A stretch of DNA of 64,000 nt from DASWJZ01 sp963814905 (GCA_963814905.1 CAWFEM010000013.1:62001-126000), one strand, 5' to 3'. Positions 18,125 through 27,190 are shown, counted from the stretch's first letter. Program-made: numbers and translations. Notes: generated by a model not told the origin, from the letters alone.

Positions 18125-18591
18125 GGACGATTGTCCGGCCGGCTTTTCGGCGGCTCCGCCTTGCCCTTTTTATCGGCGTTCTCGCCTCCCCTGCCTCCGC
18201 CGCGCCGATCAGCAATCCGGTCGCGGAGTTCACCGGGCTCGACAAGATCACCGGCCGCACCATCACCTTCGACGTGATGATCGACGAGACGGTGCAGTTC
18301 GGCGCGCTGCAAGTGACGCCGCGCGTCTGCCATACGCGCCCACCGACGGAGCCGGCACAGACGACGGCATTCGTGGAGGTCGATGAGATCACGCTGGCGA
18401 ACAAGATCCAGCGGCTCTTCACCGGGTGGATGTTCGCGGCGAGCCCGGGGCTGCACGCAGTGGAGCACCCCGTCTACGACGTGTGGCTCGTCGACTGCAA
18501 AGTGCAGATGGGCCAGGAGCCGGCGGCGCCCGAGGCCGCGCCGGCGCCGGAACCGGAGCTGCCGGACCCGGACGAGCTTCCGGAGGATTGA
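18121..18591 (+). CDS. DUF2155 exported protein
   Basis: This 156-aa protein of unknown function is common beside NDUFA12 genes in Hyphomicrobiales. The GTG start at 18121 overlaps the preceding TGA. An N-terminal signal peptide (about residues 1-28, ending ASAAP) directs it to the periplasm. The DUF2155 core follows: LDKITGRTITFDV, FGALQVTPRVCHTRPPTEP and FTGWMFAASPGLHAVEHPVYDVWLVDC, with two conserved cysteines. The C-terminus is a Pro/Glu/Ala-rich tail. Confidence 0.88.
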   Translation: MRTIVRPAFRRLRLALFIGVLASPASAAPISNPVAEFTGLDKITGRTITFDVMIDETVQFGALQVTPRVCHTRPPTEPAQTTAFVEVDEITLANKIQRLFTGWMFAASPGLHAVEHPVYDVWLVDCKVQMGQEPAAPEAAPAPEPELPDPDELPED

Positions 18592-18625
18592 GGGCGCGGC
18601 CCTTTTGGAAACACACACTACCCCT

Positions 18626-18659
18626 TGTATTGACAATGTACGCACAAAAACCTATGTGC
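18626..18659 (+). promoter_or_regulatory. Promoter and overlapping operator-like repeats of the tacAT module
   Basis: A near-consensus sigma-70 type promoter is visible: TTGACA at 18630-18635, a 17-base spacer, and TATGTG at 18653-18658. An imperfect palindrome (TGTATTGACAATGTA, 18626-18640) covers the -35 box. A second inverted repeat (GCACA, eight bases, TGTGC; 18642-18659) covers the -10 box. This is the layout expected for autorepression by the ribbon-helix-helix antitoxin. The region is visibly AT-richer than its surroundings. Confidence 0.65.
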
Positions 18660-18684
18660 TGCCCCGGACAATGGAGTTTGAGAT

Positions 18685-18990
18685 ATGTCGATCGCACCGA
18701 CGAGGGAGGCTGAAAGTGCCCGCGCACGGCGTGATGCGACGATCAATCTGCGGCTGCCTGCGAAGGTCCGGAACCTGATCGACACAGCCGCCGCCGCGAC
18801 CGGAAAGACGCGAACTGAGTTCGTCATTGAGAGCGCGACGCAGCAGGCGGTCGATGTGCTGCTCGACCAGCGGCTCTTTGAGCTAGGCGACAAGCAATGG
18901 GGCGCGTTCAACCGCGCACTCGACAATCCTCCCCTGCCGAACGATCGGCTCAAGAAGCTCATGGCGAAGAAGGCGCCGTGGGGCGAATAG
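18685..18990 (+). CDS. DUF1778 (TacA-type) antitoxin
   Basis: This 101-aa antitoxin has an N-terminal ribbon-helix-helix DNA-binding region (DATINLRLPAKVRNLIDTAA, then GKTRTEFVIESA) and a flexible C-terminal toxin-neutralising tail (about 65-101). DUF1778 proteins neutralise GNAT-fold toxins that acetylate aminoacyl-tRNA. It is followed 18 bases later by such a toxin gene. The upstream promoter overlaps two inverted repeats, so autoregulation is likely. The pair sits between two conserved core gene blocks. Confidence 0.9.
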   Translation: MSIAPTREAESARARRDATINLRLPAKVRNLIDTAAAATGKTRTEFVIESATQQAVDVLLDQRLFELGDKQWGAFNRALDNPPLPNDRLKKLMAKKAPWGE

Positions 18991-19008
18991 CCTAGAGGAG
19001 GCAGCGCC

Positions 19009-19494
19009 GTGCTGACCCGCCCGAGCGCGATTCAGGCGGCGCACGATACTTCAAGGTTCTCCTGCGACCACACCTCGCTCAACGACTGGCTGGCGCATAA
19101 GGCGCTCCGAGCGGAGGGTAGAACCGCACGCACCTACGTGGTGTGCTCGGAGAACGTCGTGGTTGGCTACTATTGTCTTGCCACAGGCGCAGTGGCGCGA
19201 GCGGACGCGCCCTCCAAGATTCGACGCAACGCGCCAGAGCCGATCCCAGTCATGCTCATCGGCCGGCTGGCAGTAACGAAGGAGTTCGAGAGGCGAGGAA
19301 TCGGGAGCGGCATGCTCCAGGACGCCTTCAGACGAATCTTGCAAGCGTCGGAGATTATCGGTTGCCGCGCGGTCCTCGTCCACGCGGTCGACCAAAAGGC
19401 GCAGGATTTCTATTCCAGATACGGATTCGGCGAATTCCCGACCGGGTCACGGACCCTGCTCTTGCCAATCGAGACGCTGCTTTCCGCCATCTAG
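19009..19494 (+). CDS. GNAT-family toxin (TacT-type)
   Basis: This 161-aa acetyltransferase-fold toxin has a GTG start at 19009 with AGAGGAGG upstream. The acetyl-CoA binding motif is RRGIGSG in RLAVTKEFERRGIGSGMLQ. The C-terminus YSRYGFGEFPTGSRTLLLP, with the conserved catalytic tyrosine, is characteristic of TacT/AtaT2 relatives, which block translation by acetylating charged tRNA. It forms a type II module with the preceding DUF1778 gene. Its last four bases overlap the end of the convergent aat gene. Confidence 0.9.
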   Translation: MLTRPSAIQAAHDTSRFSCDHTSLNDWLAHKALRAEGRTARTYVVCSENVVVGYYCLATGAVARADAPSKIRRNAPEPIPVMLIGRLAVTKEFERRGIGSGMLQDAFRRILQASEIIGCRAVLVHAVDQKAQDFYSRYGFGEFPTGSRTLLLPIETLLSAI

Positions 19495-20165
19495 CCTTCT
19501 TCGAGCGCCGCCAGCGCCTCCGCGCCGGTGAGCGGCGCTTCTCCGACCGGAAATTCCGCCTCCTGTCTCAGCGCCGCGTCGAGCATCTCGACATAGTCGT
19601 CGCGGGCGACTTCGATCGCGCCGAACTGCGCCAGATGCGCCGTCTGGAACTGCGCGTCGAGGAGCATGAAGCCGTTGCACTTGAGCCGTGCCACCAGATG
19701 CACCAGCGCCACCTTGGAGGCGTCGCGTTCCGCGGCGAACATGCTCTCGCCGAAGAAGGCCGCGCCGAGCTTCACGCCATAGAGGCCGCCGACAAGCCGC
19801 CCGTCGCGCCAGGTCTCCACGGTATGGACGTGACCGGCGCGGAAGAGCGCGCCGTAAAGCCGGCGGATCGGCGCGTTGATCCAGGTCGCGCGTCTGCCCT
19901 CCCCCGGCGCGGCGCAGCCCGCGATCACCGCCTCGAAGTCGCAGTCGACGCGCACCTCGAATGCGTCGGCGCGCACCGTCCGTGCAAGCCGCCGCGGCAC
20001 GTGGAAGGAATCGAGCGGAATGACGCCGCGCAGCTCCGGCTCGACCCAATAGAGCGTTGGGTCCTCGGCTGAATCGGCCATCGGGAAGATGCCGCAGGCA
20101 TAGGCGCGCAAGAGCAGCGAAGGCGTAACGAGGTCCTGGTCCTTGTTGGGAGAGGGCCGCGTCAT
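19491..20165 (-). CDS. aat: Leucyl/phenylalanyl-tRNA-protein transferase
   Basis: Aat moves Leu or Phe from tRNA to the N-terminal Arg or Lys of a protein, marking it for ClpAP degradation through the N-end rule. The 224-aa product has the family core: AYACGIFPMAD, YWVEPELRGVIPLD, HTVETWRDGRLVGGLYGV, AFFGESMFA and LDAQFQTAHLAQFGA. The ATG at 20165 was chosen because it lies five bases after the accC stop; the frame also remains open inside accC. It is the last gene of aroQ-accB-accC-aat. Confidence 0.94.
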   Translation of the reverse strand: MTRPSPNKDQDLVTPSLLLRAYACGIFPMADSAEDPTLYWVEPELRGVIPLDSFHVPRRLARTVRADAFEVRVDCDFEAVIAGCAAPGEGRRATWINAPIRRLYGALFRAGHVHTVETWRDGRLVGGLYGVKLGAAFFGESMFAAERDASKVALVHLVARLKCNGFMLLDAQFQTAHLAQFGAIEVARDDYVEMLDAALRQEAEFPVGEAPLTGAEALAALEEG

Positions 20166-20170
20166 CGGCG

Positions 20171-21526
20171 TCAGTCCGGCGTTTCGGAGGGCACCGCCAG
20201 GTATTCCTCCAGCCATCGGATGTCGTAGGCGCCGTCAAGGATCGCCTGCTCGCGCACCAGCCCCTGGAAAAGCGGGATCGTGGTGCGGACGCCGTCGACC
20301 ACGAACTCGTCGAGCGCGCGCCTGAGCCGCATCAGGCATTCCACGCGGTTCCTCCCGTGCACGATCAGCTTGCCGATCAGGCTGTCGTAGTAAGGCGGCA
20401 CCGAATAGCCCTGATAGACGGCCGAATCGACGCGCACGCCGAGCCCGCCGGGCGGATGGAAATAGGTGATCGTTCCCGGCGACGGCGCGAAGGTGGCGGG
20501 GTGCTCGGCATTGATCCGGCATTCGATCGCATGGCCGGAAAACGCGATGTTCTCCTGCTTCACGGAGAGCGGCGAGCCTGAGGCGATCCGAAGTTGCTCG
20601 ACCACGATGTCGATGCCGGTGATCGCCTCGGTGATCGGATGTTCGACCTGCAGGCGCGTGTTCATCTCGATGAAATGGAACTCGCCGTCTTCGTAGAGGA
20701 ATTCCACCGTGCCGGCGCCCGAATAGCCGAGATCGGCGATTGCGTCGGCGACCGTCTTTCCGATCCGGGCGCGCTCCGCGTCGTTCAGCGCCGGCGACAG
20801 GGCCTCCTCCCAGACCTTCTGGTGGCGGCGCTGAAGCGAGCAGTCGCGCTCGCCGAGATGCACGGCCGCCCCCTTGCCGTCGCCCAGCACCTGCACCTCG
20901 ATGTGGCGCGGGCGCGCCAGGTATTTCTCGATATAGACGGCGTCGTCGCCGAAGGCCTTGCCGGCCTCGGAGCGGGCCATGGCCATCGCGCGCGGCAGAT
21001 CGGCGGCCCGTTCGGCGACCTTCATGCCGCGCCCGCCGCCGCCCGAGACGGCCTTGATCAGCACCGGATAGCCGACATCGGCGGCGATGCGCGCCGCCTC
21101 CGCTTCGTCGTGGACCGGGCCGGGCGAGCCGGGGACGACCGGGATGCCGAGCCGCGCGGCCGTCTCCTTGGCGCGGATCTTGTCGCCCATCATGCGGATA
21201 TGCTCGCCGGAGGGGCCGATGAAGGCGATGTCGTGCGCGGCCAGGATGTCGGCGAACTTGGCGTTCTCCGACAGGAAGCCGTAGCCCGGATGAACGGCGT
21301 CGGCCCCGGTGATCTCACAGGCGGAGACGATGCTCGGGATGTTCAGGTAGCTCTCCGAGGCGGGCGGCGGACCGATGCAGACGCTCTCATCGGCGAGCCG
21401 CACGTGCATGGCGTCGGCGTCGGCGGTCGAATGCACCGCCACGGTCTCCACGCCGAGCTCCTTGCAGGCCCGCAGGATGCGCAGCGCGATCTCGCCGCGA
21501 TTGGCGATCAGGACCTTGGAGAACAT
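20171..21526 (-). CDS. accC: Acetyl-CoA carboxylase, biotin carboxylase subunit
   Basis: AccC carboxylates biotin on AccB with ATP and bicarbonate, the first half-reaction of fatty-acid synthesis. The 451-aa product starts MFSKVLIANRGEIALRI and has the ATP-grasp glycine loop GGGGRGMKV, the ERDCSLQRRHQKV segment, EFLYEDGEFHFIEMNTRLQVEH and GHAIECRINAE. All are standard for AccC. A 180-base spacer containing a palindromic repeat separates it from accB upstream. accA lies 35 kb away in this window; accD is not here. Confidence 0.96.
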   Translation of the reverse strand: MFSKVLIANRGEIALRILRACKELGVETVAVHSTADADAMHVRLADESVCIGPPPASESYLNIPSIVSACEITGADAVHPGYGFLSENAKFADILAAHDIAFIGPSGEHIRMMGDKIRAKETAARLGIPVVPGSPGPVHDEAEAARIAADVGYPVLIKAVSGGGGRGMKVAERAADLPRAMAMARSEAGKAFGDDAVYIEKYLARPRHIEVQVLGDGKGAAVHLGERDCSLQRRHQKVWEEALSPALNDAERARIGKTVADAIADLGYSGAGTVEFLYEDGEFHFIEMNTRLQVEHPITEAITGIDIVVEQLRIASGSPLSVKQENIAFSGHAIECRINAEHPATFAPSPGTITYFHPPGGLGVRVDSAVYQGYSVPPYYDSLIGKLIVHGRNRVECLMRLRRALDEFVVDGVRTTIPLFQGLVREQAILDGAYDIRWLEEYLAVPSETPD

Positions 21527-21565
21527 CTAAGCGCCGGAGGCCGTGCGGAACCTTCCTCCAGATGT

Positions 21566-21662
21566 CGTCATGCCCGGACTTGAGCGGGGCATCCATTCCG
21601 CGGCGCTTCCGCCGATCGCTAGCGTTACGGAATGGATTGCCGGGTCAAGCCCGGCAACGACG
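21566..21662. repeat. Long imperfect palindrome between accB and accC
   Basis: Two arms of about 35 bases (21566-21600 and 21628-21662) are near-perfect reverse complements: the left arm includes CCCGGACTTGAGCGGGGCATCC and the right arm GGATTGCCGGGTCAAGCCCGG. About 27 bases separate them. Intergenic palindromes of the type GTCATGCCCGG-CTTG-CGGGCATCCA are widespread repeats in alphaproteobacterial genomes. I see no second copy in this window. It could form a large hairpin in the accB-accC transcript. Confidence 0.75.
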
Positions 21663-21706
21663 ACCAGGGAAGGAGCGCAGTCAAGTGGGGGAACGAGGCG
21701 CATGCC

Positions 21707-22171
21707 CTACTCGATGATCATGAGCGGCTGGCCGAATTCCACCGGCTGGCCGTCCTCGACGAGGACGTCCGCGACGCGGCCGGCTCGCGGCGCGGCGACC
21801 TCGTTCATGTGCTTCATCGCTTCGACGATCAGAATCGTCTGGCCCGCCTTCACCACGTCGCCGACTTCCACGAAAGGCTTGCTGGTCGGATCCGGCGAAC
21901 GATAGACGGTGCCGACCATGGGCGAGGGAACGGCGCCCGGGTGCCGCGCCGGATCGGCCGGCGTCTTGGGCTCCTCCTTCGCCTCGCGATACGCCGGCTC
22001 GCCTTGGGCAGGCTCGCGATAGGCGACATGGGCGGGCGCGGGCGCGCCGCGCGAGACGCGGATGCGAAAACCCTCCTGCTCGATCTCGATCTCGGCGAGC
22101 TCCGTCTCCTTGAGCAGCGCAGCGAGGTCGCGGATCAGCTCCTTGTCGATTCCCGGCTTCTTCTCACCCAT
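21707..22171 (-). CDS. accB: Acetyl-CoA carboxylase biotin carboxyl carrier protein
   Basis: This 154-aa carrier swings biotin between AccC and the carboxyltransferase. The N-terminal helical part (residues 1-40) is followed by a Pro/Ala-rich linker (about 45-75) and the biotinyl domain (about 77-154), which begins PSPMVGTVYRSPDP. The biotin-accepting lysine is in EAMKHMNE. The histidine after the lysine is a small departure from the usual Leu or Thr. It starts three bases after aroQ. Confidence 0.95.
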   Translation of the reverse strand: MGEKKPGIDKELIRDLAALLKETELAEIEIEQEGFRIRVSRGAPAPAHVAYREPAQGEPAYREAKEEPKTPADPARHPGAVPSPMVGTVYRSPDPTSKPFVEVGDVVKAGQTILIVEAMKHMNEVAAPRAGRVADVLVEDGQPVEFGQPLMIIE

Positions 22172-22174
22172 CGG

Positions 22175-22636
22175 TCACGTCCGCTCCAGCGCGCCCTGCG
22201 CGACGGCCCACAATCCAGCCAGGCCGTCGATCGCCAGCAGATAAGAATCCGCACCGAAGCCGCAGATCACGCCTTTTGCAACCGGGGAGATCATCGAGTG
22301 GTGGCGAAAGGCTTCACGAGCGAAGACGTTGGAAAGATGCACCTCGATCACCGGGGGCTGGATCGCGCGGATCGCGTCGTGGAGTGCGACGGATGTGTGC
22401 GTATAGGCCCCGGCGTTCAAGACAACGCCAGCCGATTCGTCGGCCTCGTGCAGCCACTCGACCAGCGTCCCCTCGTGGTTTGTCTGGCGGAAGACCGTCT
22501 CAAAGCCTTTCGCGGTCGCCCGCTCGCGCGCTTTCGCCTCGATGTCGGCAAGCGTGCCCACGCCATAGATCTGCGACTCGCGCGTGCCGAGGCGATTGAG
22601 GTTCGGGCCGTTCAGGATATGGATCGTTGGCGCCAT
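22175..22636 (-). CDS. aroQ: Type II 3-dehydroquinate dehydratase
   Basis: AroQ catalyses dehydration of 3-dehydroquinate in the shikimate pathway. The 153-aa product begins MAPTIHILNGPNLNRLGTRE and has the catalytic tyrosine and histidine regions (NAGAYTHTSVALHDAI, EVHLSNVFAREAFRHHS) and GVICGFGADSY. It is the normal length of a dodecameric type II enzyme. The ATG at 22636 matches the family start. aroK and aroB of the same pathway are in the window at 62-64 kb. Confidence 0.96.
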   Translation of the reverse strand: MAPTIHILNGPNLNRLGTRESQIYGVGTLADIEAKARERATAKGFETVFRQTNHEGTLVEWLHEADESAGVVLNAGAYTHTSVALHDAIRAIQPPVIEVHLSNVFAREAFRHHSMISPVAKGVICGFGADSYLLAIDGLAGLWAVAQGALERT

Positions 22637-23206
22637 CGGCGGACTTGATTTTCTGGGAATCCGGCCTCCGGCGGCCGCGCTCGTTTTATAGGCTGTTTGG
22701 ACCCGGAGCAAAGCCGCCCGTCACGCGATTGCAAAAAAAGAGGTGCATGAGTGTGGAGGCGTTTCTGCGCGAGCGGGTGAGTCGCCTGAGCGAGCGGTTC
22801 CGGAGACCACGGTTTTCCCCACTTTCCTCCTTGTGCACCCGTCGATCTCGTCGGCGGCCTGAATGTCACCCCCGAATATTGTCAAGACTTGACCCTCTCC
22901 GCGGGTCGACCTTAGCCTCGTGATCGTCGCTGAGAGTCGTGTCGACGTGCGGCGGAAAATCCAGCGTTCGTAGGTGTAGGGGTGCTGACCGAGCGATCGG
23001 CCGGCTGGGGAAATTTTCGCCCCTGCGACACAAAATGTGGTGCGTAACGCTTCGTTAATCTCTATATGTAGAGAGTTGGGCTGGTGGGGGCACAGTCCGG
23101 AATCGGGTGGTGAACCACGCAAATTGAGGGCGCCCGGGGGCGGCCTCCGGTGTTAAAGTGGCCGGGCGCAATGCTCGGCCCGGTTGTTGAAATGGAGCGG
23201 GGCAGA
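22637..23206. other. 570-base region between aroQ and nrdJ: promoters, palindrome, NrdR-like sites
   Basis: This stretch must hold the aroQ promoter (leftward) and the nrdJ promoter (rightward). A perfect 6-bp-arm inverted repeat, GTCAAG-A-CTTGAC (22881-22893), overlaps possible TTGTCA/TTGACC -35 elements. The NrdR-like box pair is annotated separately. A frame of about 98 codons crossing 22627-22923 is arginine-rich, overlaps aroQ and has no family features, so I do not call it. I looked for a cobalamin riboswitch, which would suit a B12 enzyme, and did not recognise its conserved boxes. Confidence 0.6.
23028..23074 (+). promoter_or_regulatory. Tandem NrdR-like boxes upstream of nrdJ
   Basis: Two 16-base sites are visible: ACACAAAATGTGGTGC (23028-23043) and TCTCTATATGTAGAGA (23059-23074). 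The second contains CTATATGTAG, a full match to the NrdR core C-W-A-T-A-T-V-T-W-G; the first matches 8 of 10. Their centres are 31 bp apart, three helical turns, which is the classical NrdR spacing. NrdR is the universal ATP/dATP-sensing repressor of ribonucleotide reductase operons. The pair ends 132 bases before the nrdJ start. Confidence 0.72.
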
Positions 23207-26200
23207 ATGCGGATCGAACGCCACTACACGACAAAGGGTCAGTCGCCTTACGAAACGGTCGAGTTCCGTACTGCGACGAGCGAGATCCGCAATCCGGACG
23301 GCTCCATCGTGTTCCGTCTGGACGCGATGGACGTGCCCGCGGCCTGGAGTCAGGTCGCGACCGACGTGCTTGCACAGAAATATTTCCGCAAGGCCGGCGT
23401 GCCGCAGCGGCTGAAGAAGGTGGAGGAGAATTCCGTCCCCTCCTTCCTGTGGCGCTCGGTTGCCGACGAGGCCGCGCTCGCGGAGCTTCCCGAGGCGGAG
23501 CGGTCCGGCTCGGAGACGGATGCGCGGCAGGTCTTCGATCGGCTCGCCGGAACCTGGACCTATTGGGGCTGGAAGGGCGGCTACTTCTCCTCGGAGGAGG
23601 ACGCGGAGGCGTTCTACGACGAGCTCCGCTTCATGCTCGCCACGCAGAAGGCGGCGCCGAACTCGCCGCAATGGTTCAACACCGGTTTGCACTGGGCCTA
23701 CGGCATCGATGGGCCGAGCCAGGGACACTATTACGTCGACCACTGGACGAAGGAGCTGGTGAAGTCGGAGACGGCCTACGAGCACCCGCAGCCGCACGCC
23801 TGCTTCATCCAGTCCGTGTCGGACGACCTCGTCAATGACGGGGGCATCATGGATCTGTGGGTGCGCGAGGCGCGCCTCTTCAAATACGGCTCCGGCACCG
23901 GCTCCAACTTCTCGCGGCTGCGCGGCGAGGGCGAGCGGCTTTCCGGCGGCGGCAAGTCGTCCGGCCTGATGAGCTTCCTGAAGATCGGCGACCGCGCGGC
24001 GGGCGCCATCAAGTCGGGCGGCACCACACGGCGCGCGGCGAAGATGGTGGTGGTCGACGTCGACCACCCCGACATCGAGAAATACGTCAATTGGAAGGTG
24101 AGCGAGGAGCAGAAGGTCGCCGCCCTCGTCGCCGGCTCGAAGGCCTGCGCCAAGCACCTCTCCTCCATCATGCGCGCCTGCGTGAACTGCGAGGGGCCGG
24201 GCGACGACTGCTTCGATCCGCAGAAGAACCCGGCGCTGAAGCGCGAGATCCGCGCCGCCAAGAAGGCGAACGTGCCGGAGAACTACATCAAGCGCGTGAT
24301 CCAGTTCGCCAAGCAGGGCTATGCCAAGATCGAGTTCCCGATCTTCGACCTCGACTGGGATTTTGAGGCCTACCTCACCGTCTCCGGCCAGAACTCCAAC
24401 AACTCGGTGCGCGTCACCGACGCGTTCCTGAAGGCGGTCGAGGACGGCAAGAACTGGGACCTCACTTTCCGCATCACCGGCAAGGTGGCGAAGACGCTGC
24501 CGGCGCGCGACCTGTGGGAGACGATCGGCGAGGCCGCGTGGCAATCCGCCGATCCGGGCATCCAGTACCACACGACCATCAACGACTGGCACACCTGCCG
24601 GGCGGACGGGGAGATCATCGCCTCCAACCCTTGCTCGGAGTACATGTTCCTCGACGACACGGCGTGCAATCTCGCTTCGCTGAACCTCCTGCAGTTCCGT
24701 CGCGAGGACGGGACGTTCGACACCGTCGCCTACGAGCATGCGGTCCGGCTGTGGACGGTCGTGCTCGAGGTCTCCGTGGTGATGGCGCAGTTCCCGTCGA
24801 AGGAGATCGCGCTGCGCTCCTACGACTACCGCACGCTCGGTCTCGGCTACGCCAATATCGGCGGGCTCCTGATGACCTCCGGCATCCCCTACGATTCGCC
24901 GGAGGGCCGCGCGATATGCGGCGCCCTGTCGGCGATCATGACCGGCGTCGCCTACGCGACCTCCGCGGAGATGGCGGGCGAGCTCGGCGCCTTCCCGGCG
25001 TTTGAGCGGAACCGCGACGTGATGCTGCGCGTCATGCGCAACCACGCCCGCGCCGCCCGCGGCCAGGGCCACGGCTACGAGCAGCTCGCGATCGCCCCGG
25101 TGCCGCTCGACCACGCGAACTGCGTCAAGCTCGGCGAGAGCGGCAAGAACCTGGCGGAGCGCGCCGTCGCCGCGTGGGAGCGCGCGGTGATGCTCGGCGA
25201 AGAGCATGGCTACCGCAACGCCCAGGCGACGGTGATCGCGCCGACCGGCACGATCGGCCTCGTCATGGATTGCGACACGACGGGGATCGAGCCCGATTTC
25301 GCGCTGGTGAAGTTCAAGAAGCTTGCCGGCGGCGGCTACTTCAAGATCATCAACCAGGCGGTGCCGGAGGCGCTGGCGACGCTCGGCTACGGGCTTCCCG
25401 AGATCGAGGCGATCGTCACCTACGCGGTGGGCCGCGGCACGCTGAAGGGCGCGCCGGGCGTGAACCACGACACGCTGAAGGCCAAGGGCTTCACCGAGGA
25501 GAAGCTTGAGCAGATGGAGGCCGGCCTCGCCTCCGCCTTCGACATCAAGTTCGCCTTCAACAAGTGGTCGCTCGGCGAGGAGTTCTGCCGCGAGGTGCTG
25601 GAGCTTTCGCCGGAGCAGCTCGCCGACCCGCAGCTCGACCTGCTCGCCGCGATCGGTTTCTCACGGAAGGACGTGGAAGCCGCCAACGTCTTCGTGTGCG
25701 GAGCGATGACGCTGGAAGGCGCGCCGCATCTCAAAGCCGAGCACTACCCGGTGTTCGACTGCGCCAGCCCCTGCGGGCGGCTCGGCAAGCGCTCGCTTAC
25801 ATGGGAGAGCCACATCCGCATGATGGCGGCGGCGCAGCCGTTCATCTCCGGCGCGATCTCCAAGACCATCAACATGCCGAACTCGGCGACGGTGGAGGAG
25901 TGCAAGGACGCCTACATGCTGTCGTGGAAGCTGGCCTTGAAGGCGAACGCGCTCTACCGCGACGGCTCCAAGCTCTCGCAGCCCTTGAACGCCTCGCTCA
26001 TCGCCGATGACGAGGAGGACGAGGAAGAGGCGCTGGAGACGCTGATCGCATCGACCGCCCCTGCCCGCGCGACGGCGATGGCGGAGCGCATCGTGGAGCG
26101 CATCGTGGAACGCGAGGTGCGCGGGCGCGAGAAGCTTCCCGGCCGGCGCAAGGGCTATACGCAAAAGGCGATCGTCGGCGGCCACAAGGTCTATCTCCGC

Positions 26201-27041
26201 ACCGGCGAATATGACGACGGGCGGATCGGCGAGATCTTCATCGACATGCACAAGGAAGGCGCCGCCTTCCGCGCGATGATGAACAACTTCGCCATCGCCA
26301 TCTCGCTCGGCCTGCAATACGGCGTGCCGCTTGAGGAATACGTGGAGGCGTTCACCTTCACGCGCTTCGAGCCGGCGGGCGTGGTCATGGGCAACGAGGC
26401 GATCAAGAACGCCACCTCGATCCTCGACTACGTGTTCCGCGAGCTTGCCGTCTCCTACCTCGCGCGCCACGACCTCGCGCATGTGCAGCCGGAGGACATC
26501 GCCTCCACCACGATCGGCCGCGGCGTTGAGGCGGAGAAGCCGACGCCGGCGCCGGTGTCGAACGGCTTCGTGCGCGGCCAGGGCTCGAAGTTCCGCGTGC
26601 TTGAAAACGAGCCGCGCGGCGAGCGCGGTGACTCACGCCAAGGGGGCGGCGGCGGCCAGGGGACGCAGGGCGGTGCGCACACCTCCCCTGCCAAGCTGGC
26701 GCAATCGGGCCTCGTGGCGGCGATCTCGTCTGCGAAGACGCTCGCAAGCGGCGGCTCAAGCGCCAGCGCTTCGGGAAGCGGCACGGCGACCGCGCTGAAA
26801 CGCGAAGCGCAGCCGGAGGTCTCCAACGAGCCCGCGGGTTATGCCGCCAACGCCCCGCACACGCACGAGCACGCGGAATCGCAAAACGCGCCCGTCAGCC
26901 GACAAGGCGCAGAAGGCGGCCGAAGCGCGCATGAAGGGCTACGTAGGCGAAGCCTGCGGCGAATGCGGGAATTTCACGATGGTCAGGAACGGCACCTGCC
27001 TCAAGTGCGACACGTGCGGGGCGACGAGCGGGTGTAGTTAG
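23207..27041 (+). CDS. nrdJ: Adenosylcobalamin-dependent ribonucleotide reductase, frameshift near C-terminus
   Basis: This class II reductase makes dNTPs with a B12-generated thiyl radical. The ATG at 23207 (MRIERHYTTKGQSPYE) is the family start. Hallmarks include QNSNNSVRVTD, the active-site stretch NPCSEYMFLDDTACNLASLN, AQATVIAPTGTIGLVMDCD and a TSCPD domain (around KLPGRRKGYTQKAIVGG). The frame in which these lie runs to 27037 but ends in unrelated residues. The expected zinc/redox tail (YVGEACGECGNFTMV, GTCLKCDTCGATSGC) is encoded one base later and stops at 27041, with the switch between about 26830 and 26905. With one base removed the protein is 1277 aa. The region before the tail is low-complexity and variable in this family. 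Confidence 0.93.
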
Positions 27042-27058
27042 TGCATGGCCGCGCTCAA

Positions 27059-27162
27059 CCTTCTCCCGAGACCGGGAGAAGGTGGCTGCGGAGCAGCCGG
27101 ATGAGGGTTCAGCGCGGCATCCGGGCGAGACGCAGAATTCTCTCGCACACAGCGTCAATATC
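27059..27162 (-). repeat. Repeat R, copy 1 (104 bp, includes DUF559 3' end remnant)
   Basis: This is one of three 104-bp copies (others at 27322 and 27820), each differing by about one base. The outer 50 bases form two hairpins (CCTTCTCCCG-GTCT-CGGGAGAAGG and GGCTGC-TCC-GCAGCC on the minus strand). The remaining part is the last 17 or so codons and stop of the DUF559 gene, here without the rest of the gene. Confidence 0.9.
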
Positions 27163-27190
27163 GCACCGAAACCAGCGCCCGTCTCAACGA

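Noticed and set aside
22627..22923. A 98-codon open frame upstream of nrdJ
   Set aside because: It starts inside aroQ, is Arg/Ser-rich and has no family similarity or convincing ribosome site.
22637..23206. A cobalamin riboswitch ahead of nrdJ
   Set aside because: I looked for the conserved B12-box elements and did not recognise them in this stretch. A covariance-model search (Rfam cobalamin) with a significant hit would overturn this.
23153..25468. A 771-codon open frame on the minus strand across nrdJ
   Set aside because: It is antisense to a strongly recognised reductase, is very rich in Arg, Val, Leu and Asp as expected of a high-GC shadow frame, and has no family motif.
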